NCBI RefSeq assembly: GCF_001423425.1
Contig: NZ_LMNX01000001.1
Span: 1,012,970-1,076,969 of the forward strand
DNA length: 64,000 nt
Origin: Rhizobium sp. Leaf306
GTDB lineage: Bacteria > Pseudomonadota > Alphaproteobacteria > Rhizobiales > Rhizobiaceae
Direction of reading: 5' to 3'
How positions within the stretch are numbered: the first letter of the stretch is position 1; each line of letters opens with the position of its first letter. Position numbers and translations under genes: made by a program. Below, in pieces: positions 63,587 through 64,000 of the stretch. Below the pieces are notes generated by a model. It was not told where the DNA came from. It did not search any database and saw only the letters and a list, made by a program, of their open reading frames with translations.

Positions 63587-64000
63587 ATGGATATCGAAGG
63601 GCAGGAACGGATCGCGGCGCCGCGGGATATCGTGTGGCGCGCGCTGAACGATGCCGAAACCATCCGCCAGTGCATTCCCGGTTGCGAGCGGCTGGAGTGG
63701 ATTTCGGACAACGAACTTGCCGCCAGCATCAAGGTTCGCTTCAGCCTGATCTCGCTTGGCCTTGCCGGCACGATCACGCTTTCGAACATCGATGCGGGAG
63801 AAAGCTACACGCTCTCCGCCGAGGGCCAGGGAAGCATTGCGGGCTTTGCCAAGGGCGCGGCTGACGTGCGGCTTGAGGAAGACGGGACTGAGACCGTGCT
63901 GCATTACATCGCGCGTGCGCAAACCGGAGGACGGATCTCGCAGCTCGGATCCAAGCTCGTGCGGTCGACAACCGAAAAGCTGGCAGCGAAATTCTTTGCG
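63587..64000 (+). CDS. CoxG/SRPBCC-family protein, 3' end missing
   Basis: A frame begins at ATG 63587 after GGGAGATCGAG and stays open to the window end, 138 codons. It reads MDIEGQERIAAPRDIVWRALND, then CIPGCERLEW, LAASIKVRFSLISLGLAGTITL and GAADVRLEEDGTETVLHY. This is the START/SRPBCC fold of carbon-monoxide dehydrogenase subunit G (CoxG) type, which usually lies beside molybdenum hydroxylase genes and helps membrane recruitment. Whether a dehydrogenase operon follows is outside the window. Confidence 0.88.
   Translation, partial: MDIEGQERIAAPRDIVWRALNDAETIRQCIPGCERLEWISDNELAASIKVRFSLISLGLAGTITLSNIDAGESYTLSAEGQGSIAGFAKGAADVRLEEDGTETVLHYIARAQTGGRISQLGSKLVRSTTEKLAAKFFA

Noticed and set aside
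62227-63864. Plus-strand open frame of 545 codons opposite the RlmI-like gene
   Set aside because: Shadow frame; it also runs out of frame across the genuine CoxG-like start at 63587.
1-64000. CRISPR arrays, insertion sequences, prophage or integrative elements
   Set aside because: I saw no regularly spaced direct repeats, transposase or integrase motifs, or tRNA-adjacent direct repeats; the single tRNA has no duplicated 3' end nearby.

Overview
The window looks like a chromosomal segment of a member of the Rhizobiaceae (Agrobacterium, Rhizobium or Sinorhizobium type). This rests on several things: the high-GC codon use, and the gene runs rpmH-rnpA-yidC-engB-argB, dapD-dapE-x-x-truA-fmt-def, and trpS-usp-nfu-tsaB-rimI-fur-olsA-miaB-phoH-ybeY-corC-lnt-praR-metK-trmB. 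It also rests on mutS divergent from a malic enzyme fused to a phosphotransacetylase-like domain, and on a PraR/PhrR-type regulator between lnt and metK. From memory, the glnD, mutS, tme, olsB order matches the Sinorhizobium meliloti chromosome. No phage, insertion sequence, conjugative element or CRISPR array was seen.

Layout. 1-7.6 kb: end of a Sel1-repeat protein, a proline-racemase-family enzyme, a GT39-like membrane glycosyltransferase, tRNA-Arg(ACG), a membrane histidine kinase and a chemotaxis receptor. 7.9-15.4 kb: the rpmH-rnpA-yidC-engB-argB core, interrupted by a DMT exporter and by an ECF sigma / RskA-like anti-sigma / fasciclin operon. 15.4-20.3 kb: a second DMT exporter, a HAD nucleotidase, a secreted EF-hand protein, ribokinase and RmuC. 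20.3-26 kb: def-fmt-truA converging on dapD-dapE and two tandem paralogous membrane proteins. 26-28.9 kb: a LOG-family protein, a nucleoside hydrolase, and an Hsp20/DUF1150 pair behind a good RpoH-type promoter.

28.9-42.6 kb is one long minus-strand block of housekeeping genes: tRNA modification (trmB, miaB, tsaB), rRNA and ribosome quality (ybeY, rimI), SAM synthesis, lipoprotein acylation, Fe-S assembly, Fur/Mur and ornithine-lipid acyltransferase OlsA. 42.7-55.2 kb carries a VOC protein, an M15 peptidase, murJ, glnD, mutS and a GreA-like factor. A three-gene set (membrane AraC regulator, secreted alpha/beta hydrolase, MYG1 protein) sits between glnD and the greA-like/mutS pair. 55.3-64 kb holds the malic enzyme, an orphan Phd/YefM antitoxin with a truncated PIN toxin remnant, olsB, a soluble hybrid histidine kinase, lspA, two RNA methyltransferases with overlapping ends, and a CoxG-like gene cut by the window edge.

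How the genes work together: most form the basal information-processing and envelope machinery. OlsA and OlsB are the two acyltransferases of ornithine-lipid synthesis, about 20 kb apart. Def and Fmt are the two ends of the N-formyl-methionine cycle. DapD and DapE are successive lysine/diaminopimelate steps. Lnt and LspA belong to lipoprotein maturation. The least ordinary items are the ECF/anti-sigma/fasciclin operon, the decayed toxin-antitoxin locus ending in a palindrome shared with olsB, a 22-bp perfect palindrome at the end of praR, the tandem membrane paralogues, and the EF-hand protein with its charge-segregated linker. I did not find a clearly new multi-gene system. These are the places I would look first.
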